Notes: generated from the sequence alone by a model not told the origin. Positions 1 to 8,852 are shown, counted from the stretch's first letter. The stretch: 64,000 nt of DNA from Nonomuraea rhodomycinica (GCF_013363995.1 NZ_JABWGO010000001.1:310001-374000), one strand, 5' to 3'. Made by a program: numbers and translations.

Positions 1-433
1 GGATCGTCCCGGCCCCGGCCTTGACCTGCTGGGGCGTCATGCCCGGGTGACCGCAGGCGCGGACCGTCGCCTCGGCGTAGGCCGGCGTCTGCAGCAGGGC
101 GGGCACGAACATGGGCGCGTACGCGTCGACCTCGGCCGCCTCGTCCTCCAGCGCCAGGAACCGCGACAGCCACAGCGGGATCTCCGGCGCGTCGAACCAG
201 CCGGGCCGCCGCTCGCCGCGCAGCAGCGCCAGCACGTGCCGGCGCTGGGCGGCGTCGTGCACGCCGTACAGCTCCAGCAGGGTGTCGGTGGTGGACTCGC
301 GCGGCGCGACGTGCCCGTGCTCGATGCGGTAGACCGTGGAGGTGTTCAGCCCGGCGGCGTCGGCGGCCGTCCTCATGGACAGCCGGCGGGCGCGCCGCAG
401 CGCGGCCAGCCGCGCCGCGACGATCGTATGCAT
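1..433 (-). CDS. XRE-family regulator with DUF5753-type sensor region (3' end outside window)
   Basis: Only the first 144 or so codons are present; the gene runs off the left edge. Residues 6-60 form a helix-turn-helix with the core TAADAAGLNTSTVYRIEHG. The following segment (FLALEDEAAEVDAY, then FVPALLQTPAYA) is typical of the DUF5753 sensor part of Streptomyces-type XRE regulators. These usually sit beside a small DUF397 protein, which would lie outside the window if present. ATG at 433 is the only ATG nearby and has GGGGGA about 8 bases upstream. Divergent from the unknown gene at 539, with two palindromes between them. The family call is confident; ligand and targets are unknown. Confidence 0.85.
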   Translation of the reverse strand, partial: MHTIVAARLAALRRARRLSMRTAADAAGLNTSTVYRIEHGHVAPRESTTDTLLELYGVHDAAQRRHVLALLRGERRPGWFDAPEIPLWLSRFLALEDEAAEVDAYAPMFVPALLQTPAYAEATVRACGHPGMTPQQVKAGAGTI

Positions 434-463
434 ACGTCGAATCCCCCACGCCGGCGAGCAGGA

Positions 464-492
464 ACCAGGTCAGGACCTGGTGTGTTGCAACA
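464..492. promoter_or_regulatory. two adjacent palindromes in a divergent promoter region
   Basis: ACCAGGTC-AG-GACCTGGT (464-481) is a perfect 8-bp inverted repeat. It is followed directly by the 10-bp palindrome TGTTGCAACA (483-492). Both lie between the divergent starts at 433 and 539, so they are good candidates for operators of the XRE regulator. Binding is inferred, not shown. Confidence 0.5.
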
Positions 493-538
493 TACCCACG
501 CGTGATGCACGATGGCCACCACTTGATCCAGACCAGTC

Positions 539-1312
539 ATGCATACGCCGACCGGGAAGGTCCCCCACGCCGTGGCCTACACGTGGATGCTGCGTCCCGA
601 CTACCGGACTCCCCCGGCGCCCGCGGGCGGGGCCGTCCCCGCGGGCCCGTGGCGCCACGCCGACAACGGGCAGGTGATGAACGGCGTCTACGAGCGTTTC
701 CTGCCCGGCCGGCGGATCGAGGTGGTGGCGATCTGGTACGGCTACGTGCTGAGCCGCTGCGCCGGCCCGCGCATGCCCCGCTTCTCCAGCCCCCTCGTCT
801 CGGCCTGGAACCCGGTGCTGGCCCAGGGCTTGACGGCCGGGCCGAAGGCGCCGTCGCCGTACCGGGACGCGCATTGGTGCGACCGGTGGACCGCCGAGGC
901 GCTGCTGTACGGGCGCAAGCCCTTCGGGGTGTTCACGCTGCCGGTGGAGGAGGCGATGCGCTGGTTCACCGGCAGCGGCGGCACGGCCCTGGTCTACCGG
1001 GCGCGGAACACCGGCGAAGGGCTGGTGCGGGTGGTGGCGGGGCTGTCGGAGCCGTACGGGCGGCTGTTCGACGTGGACGCGCTGATCGCGGACTACCGGC
1101 GGGCGCTGCCGGGCGACCTCGGCGAGCAGGAGGCGGAGGCGCTCGCCGCGCACCGGGCGTCCTCCCCCGCCCTCGGCTACGTGCTGCGCGACGACGCGGA
1201 GGACGCCTTCCGGCGGGCGCCGCTGTCGGTGCGCGGGCTCACGCTGGGCTATCCGCCGCACGAGACGGCGGCGCGCGTCCTCGCCGGGACGGGTGCCAGG
1301 ATAGGGGTGTGA
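539..1312 (+). CDS. hypothetical protein, divergent from XRE regulator
   Basis: 257 residues that I do not recognise. It is predicted soluble, with no signal peptide or membrane segment, and is rich in Trp/Tyr/Arg in its first half (AYTWMLRPDYR, AIWYGYVLSRC, YRDAHWCDRW). The C-terminal third is helical and charged. The ATG at 539 has no clear ribosome binding site. Oddly, it starts with the same nine bases (ATGCATACG) as the divergent regulator. The stop overlaps the next gene by four bases, so it is probably co-transcribed with the HAD hydrolase. Codon use is normal for the window. Function unknown. Confidence 0.7.
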   Translation: MHTPTGKVPHAVAYTWMLRPDYRTPPAPAGGAVPAGPWRHADNGQVMNGVYERFLPGRRIEVVAIWYGYVLSRCAGPRMPRFSSPLVSAWNPVLAQGLTAGPKAPSPYRDAHWCDRWTAEALLYGRKPFGVFTLPVEEAMRWFTGSGGTALVYRARNTGEGLVRVVAGLSEPYGRLFDVDALIADYRRALPGDLGEQEAEALAAHRASSPALGYVLRDDAEDAFRRAPLSVRGLTLGYPPHETAARVLAGTGARIGV

Positions 1313-2064
1313 TCCGCGGCGTCCTGCTCGACCTCGACGGCACCCTGCTCGACCACCGCTCGGCGGCCGACGCGGCCGTCATCGGCTGGGTGTCCGAGCA
1401 CGCGCCCGGCCATCCGCGGATGGCGGAGGTCGCCGCGCTGTGGCAGGCGCTGGAGGAGCCGCACCTGCGGGCCTGGCACGCGGGCGAGTGCTCGCTGGAG
1501 GAGCAGCGCCGGCGGCGGATCCGGGCGCTGTGCGTGGAGCTGGCCGTCACGGTGCCGGACGACCTGGACGCGGCGTTCGGCGCGTACGCCGTCCGCTACC
1601 GGCGCAGCTGGAGCGCCTACCCGGACGCGGCGGAGGCGGTGGCGGCGCTGGAGGGGTTCCGGCTGGGAGTGCTGACGAACGGGTCGCAGCGCGTGCAGGA
1701 GGCGAAGGTCCGGGCGATCGGCCTCGGCGGCCGGGTCGGGCCGGTGCTGACGGGCGAGGTGCTGGACGGGCACTACAAGCCGGCTCCGGGCTCCTACACG
1801 GCCGCGGCGCGGGCGCTCGGGCTGGCCCCCGGCGAGGTGCTGCTGGTGGGCGACGACGTGGTCAACGACGTGACGGCGCCGGCGGCGGCCGGGATGCGCT
1901 CGGTCTGGCTCGACCGCCTCGGGACGCGGCCGCCGCCCGCCGGGTTCCCGCGCATCACGTCGCTGGCCGAGCTGCCGGCCCTGGCCCGCGCCGCGCGGGG
2001 TCAGGGGGCGACCTCCGACAGGGCCGAGGAAGTGAGGTCGAAACCGCCGACGCAGGCGAGGTAG
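1309..2064 (+). CDS. HAD-superfamily hydrolase
   Basis: A 251-residue phosphohydrolase of the haloacid dehalogenase superfamily. Motif I is DLDGTLLD (residues 8-15), with both aspartates. Motif II is LTNGS, the lysine motif lies around HYKPAPG and motif IV is VGDDVVNDV. Between motifs I and II is a helical C1 cap of normal size. The GTG start overlaps the previous stop (GTGA). The last about 60 bases overlap tail-to-tail with the monophosphatase on the other strand, so the C-terminal 20 residues are encoded on top of that gene's 3' end. The substrate cannot be read from sequence; a small phosphorylated metabolite is likely. Confidence 0.85.
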   Translation: MIRGVLLDLDGTLLDHRSAADAAVIGWVSEHAPGHPRMAEVAALWQALEEPHLRAWHAGECSLEEQRRRRIRALCVELAVTVPDDLDAAFGAYAVRYRRSWSAYPDAAEAVAALEGFRLGVLTNGSQRVQEAKVRAIGLGGRVGPVLTGEVLDGHYKPAPGSYTAAARALGLAPGEVLLVGDDVVNDVTAPAAAGMRSVWLDRLGTRPPPAGFPRITSLAELPALARAARGQGATSDRAEEVRSKPPTQAR

Positions 2065-2801
2065 TCGCTCGTGGCGAGCGGGTCGCCCAGGTAGACGCCG
2101 CCCGCCTGCCGGACGAGCAGCGCGCCGGCCGCCACGTCCCACGGGTTGGCGCGTGTGCCGTACGCGGCGTCCGACCATCCGGCGGCGACGTGCGCGAGCT
2201 TGAGCGCGGCGCTGCCCACCCGGCGCACCGCCGAGAACGACGTCAGGAACCGGCCGTAGCGCCGCAGCGCGTCCTCGCCCTCGGCGGCCATGTCGCGGGG
2301 CGTCGGGTAGCTCGTCAGCAGCATGGCCTCACGGTCGCCGGTGGCGCCGGCGCTGCGGATGGGGGTGCCGTTGCACCAGGCGCCCGCCGTCGAGGCGGTG
2401 AACTCGTCGTCGCGCACCGGGTCGTACACCACGCCCGCGACCAGTTCGCCGTCCACGGCGGCGGCGATGGAGACGCAGAAGAACGGCAACCCGGCGGCGA
2501 AGTTGGCGGTGCCGTCGATCGGGTCGACGTACCAGCGCAGCCGTCCGGAGCCGGTGGCCCCGCCCTCCTCGCCGAGGACGGCGCTGCCGGGCCAGCGGCC
2601 CTCGATGACGGCGCGGATGCTCTCCTCGGCCGCCTTGTCGTGCTCGGTCACCGGGTCCTGGAAGTCGCGTTTGGTGGCGACCTCCGGGCGGGAGCGGAAC
2701 GCCTTGCGCAGCCGTGGCCCGACCGCCCGGGCGGCCTCGCTGGCCGTCTCCAGCAGCGCGTCGTGCGGGAACTGCGTGTCGTCGTGTGGCGTGGCGTTCA
2801 T
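2001..2801 (-). CDS. inositol monophosphatase family protein
   Basis: A 266-residue Mg-dependent, lithium-sensitive type phosphatase. The metal site is visible: the glutamate of GEEGG, DPIDGTANF (the two Asp of the DPIDGT motif) and NPWDVAAG near the C-terminus (WDxAAG). In-frame codons run further upstream to 2966, but ATG 2801 has GAGGGGGA 7-8 bases ahead and gives the usual family length. The 3' end overlaps the convergent HAD gene. The substrate could be inositol phosphate, histidinol phosphate or another sugar phosphate; neighbours do not settle it. Confidence 0.88.
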   Translation of the reverse strand: MNATPHDDTQFPHDALLETASEAARAVGPRLRKAFRSRPEVATKRDFQDPVTEHDKAAEESIRAVIEGRWPGSAVLGEEGGATGSGRLRWYVDPIDGTANFAAGLPFFCVSIAAAVDGELVAGVVYDPVRDDEFTASTAGAWCNGTPIRSAGATGDREAMLLTSYPTPRDMAAEGEDALRRYGRFLTSFSAVRRVGSAALKLAHVAAGWSDAAYGTRANPWDVAAGALLVRQAGGVYLGDPLATSDYLACVGGFDLTSSALSEVAP

Positions 2802-2964
2802 GCCGGGCTCCCCCTCGATGGCATCGGCGCCGCGGTGTCTCGGCACCACGGTACGAGGACTCCCCTGCCCATTCCCGGCGGGGGCTCCCCTTCCGATCAT
2901 GCCGTACGCGGTCCATGACCGTCGCATTTGTCTGGACATTATGACCTGCGTTAACCTGATCGGC

Positions 2965-3705
2965 ATGACCGCGAATCTGGCGATCGACCTGGACCGATCC
3001 AGCCCCGTGCCGCTCTATTTCCAGGTGGCCGAGCAGATCGCCGAAGCGATCCGGCGAGGCGACCTGGCGCCCGGCGCCCGGCTCGACAACGAGATCCTGC
3101 TGGCCGACAAGCTCGGGCTGTCGAGGCCCACCATCCGCCAGGCCATCCAGTATCTCGTGGACAAGGGCCTGCTCGTGCGCAAGCGCGGCGTCGGCACCCA
3201 GGTGGTCCACGGCCAGGTCAAGCGGTCGGTGGAGCTGACCAGCCTGTACGACGACCTGCGCCGCGCGGGCCAGGAGCCGGCCACCCGGGTCATCGCCCTG
3301 GAGCCGCGCAGCGTGGACGAGGAGATCGCGGCCATCCTCGGCCTGGAGCCGGGCACCGAGGCGCTCTACCTGGAACGGCTGCGGTACGCGGCCGGCGAGC
3401 CGCTGGCCCTGCTGCACAACTGGCTGCCCCTCGGCCTGGCCCGGCTCGGCGCGACCGACCTGGAGACGCGGGGCCTGTACGAGCTGCTGCGCGGCGCGGG
3501 CGTGCGGATGCGGGTGGCCAACCAGCGCATCGGGGCCCGCGCGGCAGGCCAGAGCGAGGCCAGGCTGCTGGGTGAGCGGCGCGGCGCCCCGCTGCTCACG
3601 ATGATCCGCACCACGTACGACGACCAGGGCCGCGCCGTCGAGCACGGCTCGCACGTCTACCGCGCCTCGCACTACTCCCTGGAGGTCACGCTCATCGAGC
3701 GCTGA
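2965..3705 (+). CDS. GntR-family regulator, HutC/UTRA subfamily
   Basis: A 246-residue transcription factor. Residues 13-80 are the winged helix of GntR (PLYFQVAEQIAEAIRRG, then LGLSRPTIRQAIQYLV, then KRGVGTQV). From about residue 95 comes a UTRA ligand domain (RVIALEPRSV, TEALYLERLRYA, HNWLPL). An in-frame ATG eight codons upstream at 2941 is possible; neither start has a good ribosome binding site. It lies between the divergent phosphatase and the downstream DHA2 exporter. It may control the exporter, but that is inference. Confidence 0.88.
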   Translation: MTANLAIDLDRSSPVPLYFQVAEQIAEAIRRGDLAPGARLDNEILLADKLGLSRPTIRQAIQYLVDKGLLVRKRGVGTQVVHGQVKRSVELTSLYDDLRRAGQEPATRVIALEPRSVDEEIAAILGLEPGTEALYLERLRYAAGEPLALLHNWLPLGLARLGATDLETRGLYELLRGAGVRMRVANQRIGARAAGQSEARLLGERRGAPLLTMIRTTYDDQGRAVEHGSHVYRASHYSLEVTLIER

Positions 3706-3981
3706 CCCGCGGCGCGGCCGGTCGTCGCGTCGGCCAGGCGCGGACCTGCGGCGGAGCGTCCGATCGGGGCGCGGGCGAAATGCCCGCCATCCCGGAGGCG
3801 TTGTTCCTGCCATAGGCATGGCGGCCCGTGGCAGCCCGCCTGCACGCCTCAGGACCACCCGAAGGCCGTCCGGAGAAGGACCGAGGGTCACGCGAGGGTC
3901 GCCCGAGGACCGCCGCGGGGCCGCCTCAGGCCGTGCCGAGCGCCCCCTCCGCGGGCGGCGGCCTTCACGGAGGGAGGTCCC

Positions 3982-5451
3982 ATGCAACCAGGGTCCGAGA
4001 ACACCGGACCGGATCCGCGGCGCTGGAAGGCCCTCGCGGTCACCCTCGTCGTCGGCTTCATGATCCTGCTCGACGTGACCATCGTGGCCGTGGCCCTGCC
4101 GTCCATGCAGCGCGGCCTCGGGGCCTCCCCCGCGCAGGTGCAGTGGGTGGTCTCCGGGTACGCGCTCACCTTCGCGCTCTCCCTCGTCCTGGCCGGCCGG
4201 CTGGGCGACGCGATGGGCCGGCGGCGCATCTTCCTGATCGCGCTGGCCGCGTTCGTGCTGTGCAGCATGGCCGCCGGGGCCGCGCCCACCATCGGGCTGC
4301 TGGTCGCGGCCCGGCTCGCCCAGGGGATCGCCGCCGGCTTCCTGGCCCCGCAGAACTCCGCGCTGATCCAGCAGCTGTTCCGGGGCGCCGAGCGCGGGCG
4401 CGCCTTCGGCCTGTTCGGGGCGACCGTCGGCGTCTCCAGCGCGGTCGGCCCCATCACCGGCGGCCTGATCATCGCGCTCGCGGGCGCCGAGGAGGGCTGG
4501 CGCTGGATCTTCTTCGTCAACGTGCCCATCGGGGTGGCCGCGCTCGCCCTGGCCGCCCGGCTGCTGCCCCACGGCCGCGGCGCCCGGCGCGGGACGCTGG
4601 ACGTGGCGGGCGTGGTGCTGCTCGGCGCCGGCGTGTTCCTCCTCATGTTCCCTCTGGTGCAGGCCGACTCGGGCGGCGTGCACAAACTCTGGTGGATGTT
4701 CCCCGCCGGGGCGGTGCTGCTCGCGGCGTTCGTGCTCTGGGAGCGGCGCGTCGCGGCCCGCGGCCACGACCCGCTGCTCGCGCCCGGACTCCTCACTCAG
4801 ACGCGCGGCTACGCGCCGGGCGCGGCGCTCGCCACGGTCTACTTCATCGGCTTCAGCGGCGTCTGGCTGGTCTTCGCGCTGTACTTCCAGAACGGGCGGG
4901 GGTTCTCGCCGCTGATGTCGGGGTTGTGCGTCACGCCGTTCGCGATCGGCTCGGCCGGCGCGGCCGTCGTGGCCGGGCGGCTGGTGGAGCGGCTGGGACG
5001 GCTGCTGACCGTGCTCGGGCTCGCCGGGGTCGTGGTGGGGCTGTCGGCGGCGGCGCTGCTGCTGGGCTTCGCCTCGCCGGGCGTGGCCGTGTGGGCGGCG
5101 ATCCCCGCGCTGCTCGTCGGCGGCGTCGGCAGCGGCTTCGTGATCTCGCCGAACATCACCATGACGCTCAAGGAGGTGCCCGTGCGGATGGCCGGCGCGG
5201 CCGGCGGCGCCCTGCAGACGGGCCAGCGGCTCGGCGGCGCGGTGGGCACGGCGGCCCTGCCGGGCGTGTACTACCTGGTGCTCACCTCCAGCGGCGACAC
5301 CTCGGAGGCGGTGACCGTGGCCCTGGGCGCCGCCGTCGGCGGCGTGCTGGTCGCCCTCGCCATCGCCGTGACGGAGTGGCGGCGGGACGGCCGGCCCCGG
5401 CCGTGCCCGCCCGAGGTCGCCCACGGCCACACCCACGCCGGCCAGGGCTGA
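3982..5451 (+). CDS. MFS transporter, DHA2 (EmrB/QacA) family
   Basis: A 489-residue integral membrane protein with about 14 predicted membrane helices. It is a proton-driven exporter of small molecules. Helix 1 carries the DHA2 signature LDVTIVAVALPSMQ, and the loop after helix 2 is motif A (GRLGDAMGRRRIF). Loop motif C-like glycines follow (GATVGVSSAVGPITGG). ATG 3982 has AGGGAGG five bases upstream. It is a single transcription unit downstream of the GntR regulator, with 276 bp between them in which I see no gene. The exported compound is unknown; these genes often give drug resistance. Confidence 0.88.
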   Translation: MQPGSENTGPDPRRWKALAVTLVVGFMILLDVTIVAVALPSMQRGLGASPAQVQWVVSGYALTFALSLVLAGRLGDAMGRRRIFLIALAAFVLCSMAAGAAPTIGLLVAARLAQGIAAGFLAPQNSALIQQLFRGAERGRAFGLFGATVGVSSAVGPITGGLIIALAGAEEGWRWIFFVNVPIGVAALALAARLLPHGRGARRGTLDVAGVVLLGAGVFLLMFPLVQADSGGVHKLWWMFPAGAVLLAAFVLWERRVAARGHDPLLAPGLLTQTRGYAPGAALATVYFIGFSGVWLVFALYFQNGRGFSPLMSGLCVTPFAIGSAGAAVVAGRLVERLGRLLTVLGLAGVVVGLSAAALLLGFASPGVAVWAAIPALLVGGVGSGFVISPNITMTLKEVPVRMAGAAGGALQTGQRLGGAVGTAALPGVYYLVLTSSGDTSEAVTVALGAAVGGVLVALAIAVTEWRRDGRPRPCPPEVAHGHTHAGQG

Positions 5452-5641
5452 GCGCCCCGCGGCGACCCGGCCGGAGAATCCGACGCGGCGGGCGCCCCTT
5501 GCCATACCAGGACACGATCCCCCATCATGCCTGGTGGGTTCGGCGTCGCACCATGAGCGGCCGGCCCGAGGGGACCGGGGCTCCATCGCCTGAAGGAAGG
5601 GAGCGGACCGCTACCCGGTGGCACGTCTCCAGGAGACAGCG

Positions 5642-6520
5642 ATGTCGCATCGCACAGACACCCGAACAGCGGACACCCGCCCGGCCGGCGGCCGGAGCGA
5701 GGCCGAGCGGCCCGACTCGCCGCACCTCGACTTCGCGGGCACGACCCCGTACGAGGACTACGTCCACGCGGACGTCCTCACCCACCTGCAGCACCCTCTG
5801 TCCGACGACCCGGGCGAGATGGCGTTCCTCGTCACCACCCAGGTCATGGAGCTGTGGTTCACCGTGATCGTCCACGAGTGGGAGACCGCCGGCCGCGCCC
5901 TGCGCGAGGACCGGCTGCCCGTCGCGATGGCCGCGCTGCGGCGCAGCGCGCGCGAGCTGGAGGCGCTGAACGCCTCCTGGCGGCCGCTGGCGCGGCTCAC
6001 CCCGGAGGAGTTCAACGCCTACCGGGCCGCGCTCGGCGAGGGCTCGGGGTTCCAGTCGGCGATGTACCGGCGGATGGAGTTCCTGCTCGGCGAGAAGTCG
6101 CCGTCCATGCTGGTGCCGCACCGCGGCGCGCCGCGCGTCCACGAGGAGCTGGAGAAGGCGCTGCACCAGCCCAGCCTGTACGACGAGGTCCTGCACCTGC
6201 TCGCGCGGCGCGGCCACCCCGTGCCGCGGGCCGTGCTGGAGCGGGACCTGTCGCAGCGCTACGAGCCCAGCGCCGAGGTCGAGGCGGTGTGGGCGGCGAT
6301 CTACTCCGGCGACCGGGACGCCGACCTGGCCCGGCTCGGCGAGGCGCTGACGGACGTCGCCGAGCTGGTGTGGCGCTGGCGCAACGACCATCTCGTGGCG
6401 ACCCGGCGCGCGATGGGCGCCAAGACCGGCACCGGCGGCTCGGCGGGCGTCGCGTGGCTGGAGAAGCGGGCCGCCAAGACCGTGTTCCCCGAGCTCTGGA
6501 CGGCGCGCAGCCATGTCTGA
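5642..6520 (+). CDS. kynA: tryptophan 2,3-dioxygenase, divergent active site
   Basis: Cytosolic heme dioxygenase that opens the indole ring of L-tryptophan to N-formylkynurenine. 292 residues. The family C-terminal signature is clear: WRNDHLV (H250, proximal heme ligand by alignment with human and Xanthomonas TDO) followed by GAKTGTGGSAGV. The N-terminal distal motif is unusual: TTQVMELWF replaces the normal HQ-x-x-ELWF, so the distal active-site histidine is T66 here. IDO-type enzymes carry Ser at this place, so activity may be kept. ATG 5642 follows AGGAG; upstream in-frame codons lack a site. First gene of a three-gene kynurenine operon, with an 8-bp overlap to kynureninase. Confidence 0.85.
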   Translation: MSHRTDTRTADTRPAGGRSEAERPDSPHLDFAGTTPYEDYVHADVLTHLQHPLSDDPGEMAFLVTTQVMELWFTVIVHEWETAGRALREDRLPVAMAALRRSARELEALNASWRPLARLTPEEFNAYRAALGEGSGFQSAMYRRMEFLLGEKSPSMLVPHRGAPRVHEELEKALHQPSLYDEVLHLLARRGHPVPRAVLERDLSQRYEPSAEVEAVWAAIYSGDRDADLARLGEALTDVAELVWRWRNDHLVATRRAMGAKTGTGGSAGVAWLEKRAAKTVFPELWTARSHV

Positions 6521-7736
6521 CCTTTCTCTCGGTTCCGACCGGGGCGCCCTGCGCGAGAAGGCGCGCAAGCTGGACGAGGCCGACCCGCTGTCGGCCAAGC
6601 GCGCGGAGTTCGTCCTCGACGACGACACCGTCTACCTCGACGGCAACTCGCTCGGCGCGCTGCCCGCCGTCGTGCCCGGCCGGATGGCCGACGTGGTGGC
6701 GCGGCAGTGGGGGCGGCTGCGCATCAGGTCCTGGACGGAGTCCGGGTGGTGGACGGCGCCGGAGCGCGTCGGCGACCGCATCGCGCCGCTGGTCGGCGCG
6801 GCGCCCGGCCAGGTCGTGGCCGGCGACTCCACCAGCGTGAACGTCTTCAAGGCGCTGGTGGGCGCGGTCCGGATGGCGGGCGAGGGGCGCGACGAGATCG
6901 TGGTGGACGCGACGACGTTCCCCACGGACGGCTACATCGCCGAGTCGGCGGCGCGGCTGACGGGCCGCCGTCTGGTCGCCGCCGACCCGGCCGGCATCGT
7001 GGACGCCCTCGGCCCGCGTACCGCCGTCGCCCTGGTCAACCACGTCGACTACCGCAGCGGGCGGCTGCACGACCTGCCGGGCGTGACGGCCGCCGCGCAC
7101 GAGGCGGGCGCCCTGGTGGTGTGGGACCTGTGCCACAGCGCGGGCGCGCTGCCGGTCGGGCTCGACGAGCACGGCGTCGATCTGGCTGTCGGCTGCACGT
7201 ACAAGTACCTCAACGGCGGCCCCGGCTCGCCGGCCTTCCTGTACGTGCGCCGCGACCTGCAGTCCCGCTTCGACTCGCCGCTGCCCGGCTGGAACTCCCA
7301 CCGCGACCCCTTCGGCATGTCCGGCCGGTACGAGCCGGCGGACGGCGCCGTGCGGGGCCGGGTGGGCACGCCCGACATCCTCTCGATGCTGGCCCTGGAG
7401 GCGGCGCTGGAGGTGTGGGACGGGGTGCCGATCGAGGCGGTGCGGGACAAGAGCCTGGCGCTGACGGACTTCTTCCTGGAGTGCGTCGCCGCGTACGTGC
7501 GGCCGGGACGCGTCGAGTCGATCACTCCGGCCCGCCACGGGGAGCGGGGCAGCCAGGTCGCGCTGCGCTGCGCCGGGGCGGGCGCGGTGATGGAGACGCT
7601 GATCGCCCGCGGGGTGGTCGGCGACTTCCGGCACCCGGACGTGCTGCGGTTCGGCTTCACGCCCCTGTACGTGTCGTTCGCGGACACGGAACGGGCGGCG
7701 CGCGTGCTGGCCGAGGTCGTCGCGGCCGGCACGTGA
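6513..7736 (+). CDS. kynU: kynureninase
   Basis: PLP-dependent hydrolase that splits L-kynurenine into anthranilate and alanine. 407 residues, the usual length. It has the substrate/PLP loop YLDGNSLGALP near residue 37, the PLP aspartate in VVWDLCHSAGALPV, the Schiff-base lysine in CTYKYLNGGPGSPAF and the GRVGTPDILSM segment. The start overlaps the dioxygenase stop by eight bases, and its own stop overlaps the hydrolase start by four, showing tight translational coupling. No kynurenine 3-monooxygenase is near, so the predicted product is anthranilate rather than 3-hydroxyanthranilate. Confidence 0.95.
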   Translation: MSDLSLGSDRGALREKARKLDEADPLSAKRAEFVLDDDTVYLDGNSLGALPAVVPGRMADVVARQWGRLRIRSWTESGWWTAPERVGDRIAPLVGAAPGQVVAGDSTSVNVFKALVGAVRMAGEGRDEIVVDATTFPTDGYIAESAARLTGRRLVAADPAGIVDALGPRTAVALVNHVDYRSGRLHDLPGVTAAAHEAGALVVWDLCHSAGALPVGLDEHGVDLAVGCTYKYLNGGPGSPAFLYVRRDLQSRFDSPLPGWNSHRDPFGMSGRYEPADGAVRGRVGTPDILSMLALEAALEVWDGVPIEAVRDKSLALTDFFLECVAAYVRPGRVESITPARHGERGSQVALRCAGAGAVMETLIARGVVGDFRHPDVLRFGFTPLYVSFADTERAARVLAEVVAAGT

Positions 7737-8704
7737 ACGCGGCCGGGCGGGACGCCGCCGGGCAGGACGCCGCGGATCAGGACGCCGCCGAGCAGGCGTC
7801 GGCCTTCTCCCACCCGTACGCGGAGCCGGACGCGACCGTGTGCTACGGCGGCCACCCCGACCAGCTCGTCGACCTCTACGCTCCCCGCGGCGGGCCGCTC
7901 GGCGGCCCCGCGGCCGGCCCCGGTTCCCGTGCCGCGACCGCGCCCTCCGCGCGGCCCGGCACCGGCGGGCTCACCGGCCCCGGCGCCGGGAGGGCGCCGC
8001 TCGTCGTCGTCCTGCACGGTGGGGCGTGGCGGGCGGCCTACGACCGGCGGCACGTCTCCCCCTTCGCCGCCTTCCTCGCCCGCCGGGGTCTCGCGGTGGC
8101 CTCGGTGGAGTACCGGCGGGGCGGCGCGGCGCCGGGCGCGGCGGGGCGCTGGCCGGAGACGTTCGACGACGTGGCCGCCGCCCTCGACGCCCTGCCCGCC
8201 CTCGCGGCGGACGCGCTGCCCGGGGTGGACACGAGCCGCGTCGTGCTCACCGGCCACTCGGCGGGCGGGCACCTCGCGTTGTGGGCCGCCGCGCGTCACA
8301 GGCTGCCGCCGGCTTCGCCGTGGCGGCTTCCCGGCCCGTCCGTCGCGGGTGTCGTGGCGCTCGCGCCGATCGCCGACCTCGTCCGGGCCCGCGAGCTGGC
8401 CGTGTGCTCGGACGCCGCGCTCCAGCTGCTCGGCGGGCCGGACCGCTTCGAGGAGCGGCGCCCGTCGGCCGACCCCGCGGTACTGCTGCCGGCGGGTGTG
8501 CCCACGACGATCGTGCATGGGCGCGACGACGTGGTGGTGCCGGTCGAGGTCAGCGCGTCCTACGCGCGCTCGGCCGCCGCGGCGGGCCGGCCGGTGCGCC
8601 TCACGCTGGTGGCGGACGCCGGCCACTTCCCGCTGATCGACCCGGCGGCGGACGCCTGCGCCGTGGTCGCCGAGGAGGTCACGCGCGTCCTGACCCGTCC
8701 TTGA
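7733..8704 (+). CDS. alpha/beta hydrolase, likely kynurenine formamidase
   Basis: 323 residues, GTG start overlapping the kynureninase stop (GTGA). The alpha/beta-hydrolase core has oxyanion HGGAW, nucleophile elbow GHSAGGHLAL, acid Asp in GRDDVVVP and catalytic His in GHFPLID. This matches the esterase-type kynurenine formamidases (AFMID-like), which convert N-formylkynurenine to kynurenine, the step missing between the two upstream genes. The function is inferred mostly from the operon. The first about 25 residues are a low-complexity Asp/Ala/Gln stretch (DAAGQDAADQDAAEQ), and a Gly/Pro/Ala-rich loop interrupts residues 50-80, so the true start could be slightly later. Confidence 0.78.
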   Translation: MNAAGRDAAGQDAADQDAAEQASAFSHPYAEPDATVCYGGHPDQLVDLYAPRGGPLGGPAAGPGSRAATAPSARPGTGGLTGPGAGRAPLVVVLHGGAWRAAYDRRHVSPFAAFLARRGLAVASVEYRRGGAAPGAAGRWPETFDDVAAALDALPALAADALPGVDTSRVVLTGHSAGGHLALWAAARHRLPPASPWRLPGPSVAGVVALAPIADLVRARELAVCSDAALQLLGGPDRFEERRPSADPAVLLPAGVPTTIVHGRDDVVVPVEVSASYARSAAAAGRPVRLTLVADAGHFPLIDPAADACAVVAEEVTRVLTRP

Positions 8705-8750
8705 CCGCGGCGGCGCGGATCTCGGACGGCCCCGCCGCATGGCTCCCCAC

Positions 8751-8846
8751 CGACCGGGCCGACCCCGCGCGGCCCGGGTGAGGCCACGCGACCGGGCCGA
8801 CCACGCGCGGCCGGGGTGAGGCCACGCGGCCGGGGCGACTCCACGC
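8751..8846. repeat. 38-bp GC-rich tandem repeat, 2.5 copies
   Basis: Units start at 8751, 8789 and 8827, each beginning CGRCCGGGGC-like and ending GAGGCCACG. Copies one and two differ at only a few bases; the third is partial. It fills most of the 148-bp gap between the convergent formamidase and epimerase genes. No coding potential seen. Confidence 0.8.
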
Positions 8847-8852
8847 TGACGG

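Noticed and set aside
5506..5535. ACCAGG ... CCTGGT inverted repeat upstream of the kynurenine operon
   Set aside because: Arms of six bases separated by 18 bases are weak evidence in such GC-rich DNA; not listed as an operator.
2329..5586. 1085-codon open frame on the minus strand
   Set aside because: It lies opposite the GntR and DHA2 genes, has repetitive Arg/Gly/His/Gln composition and no fold; a GC-rich antisense shadow.
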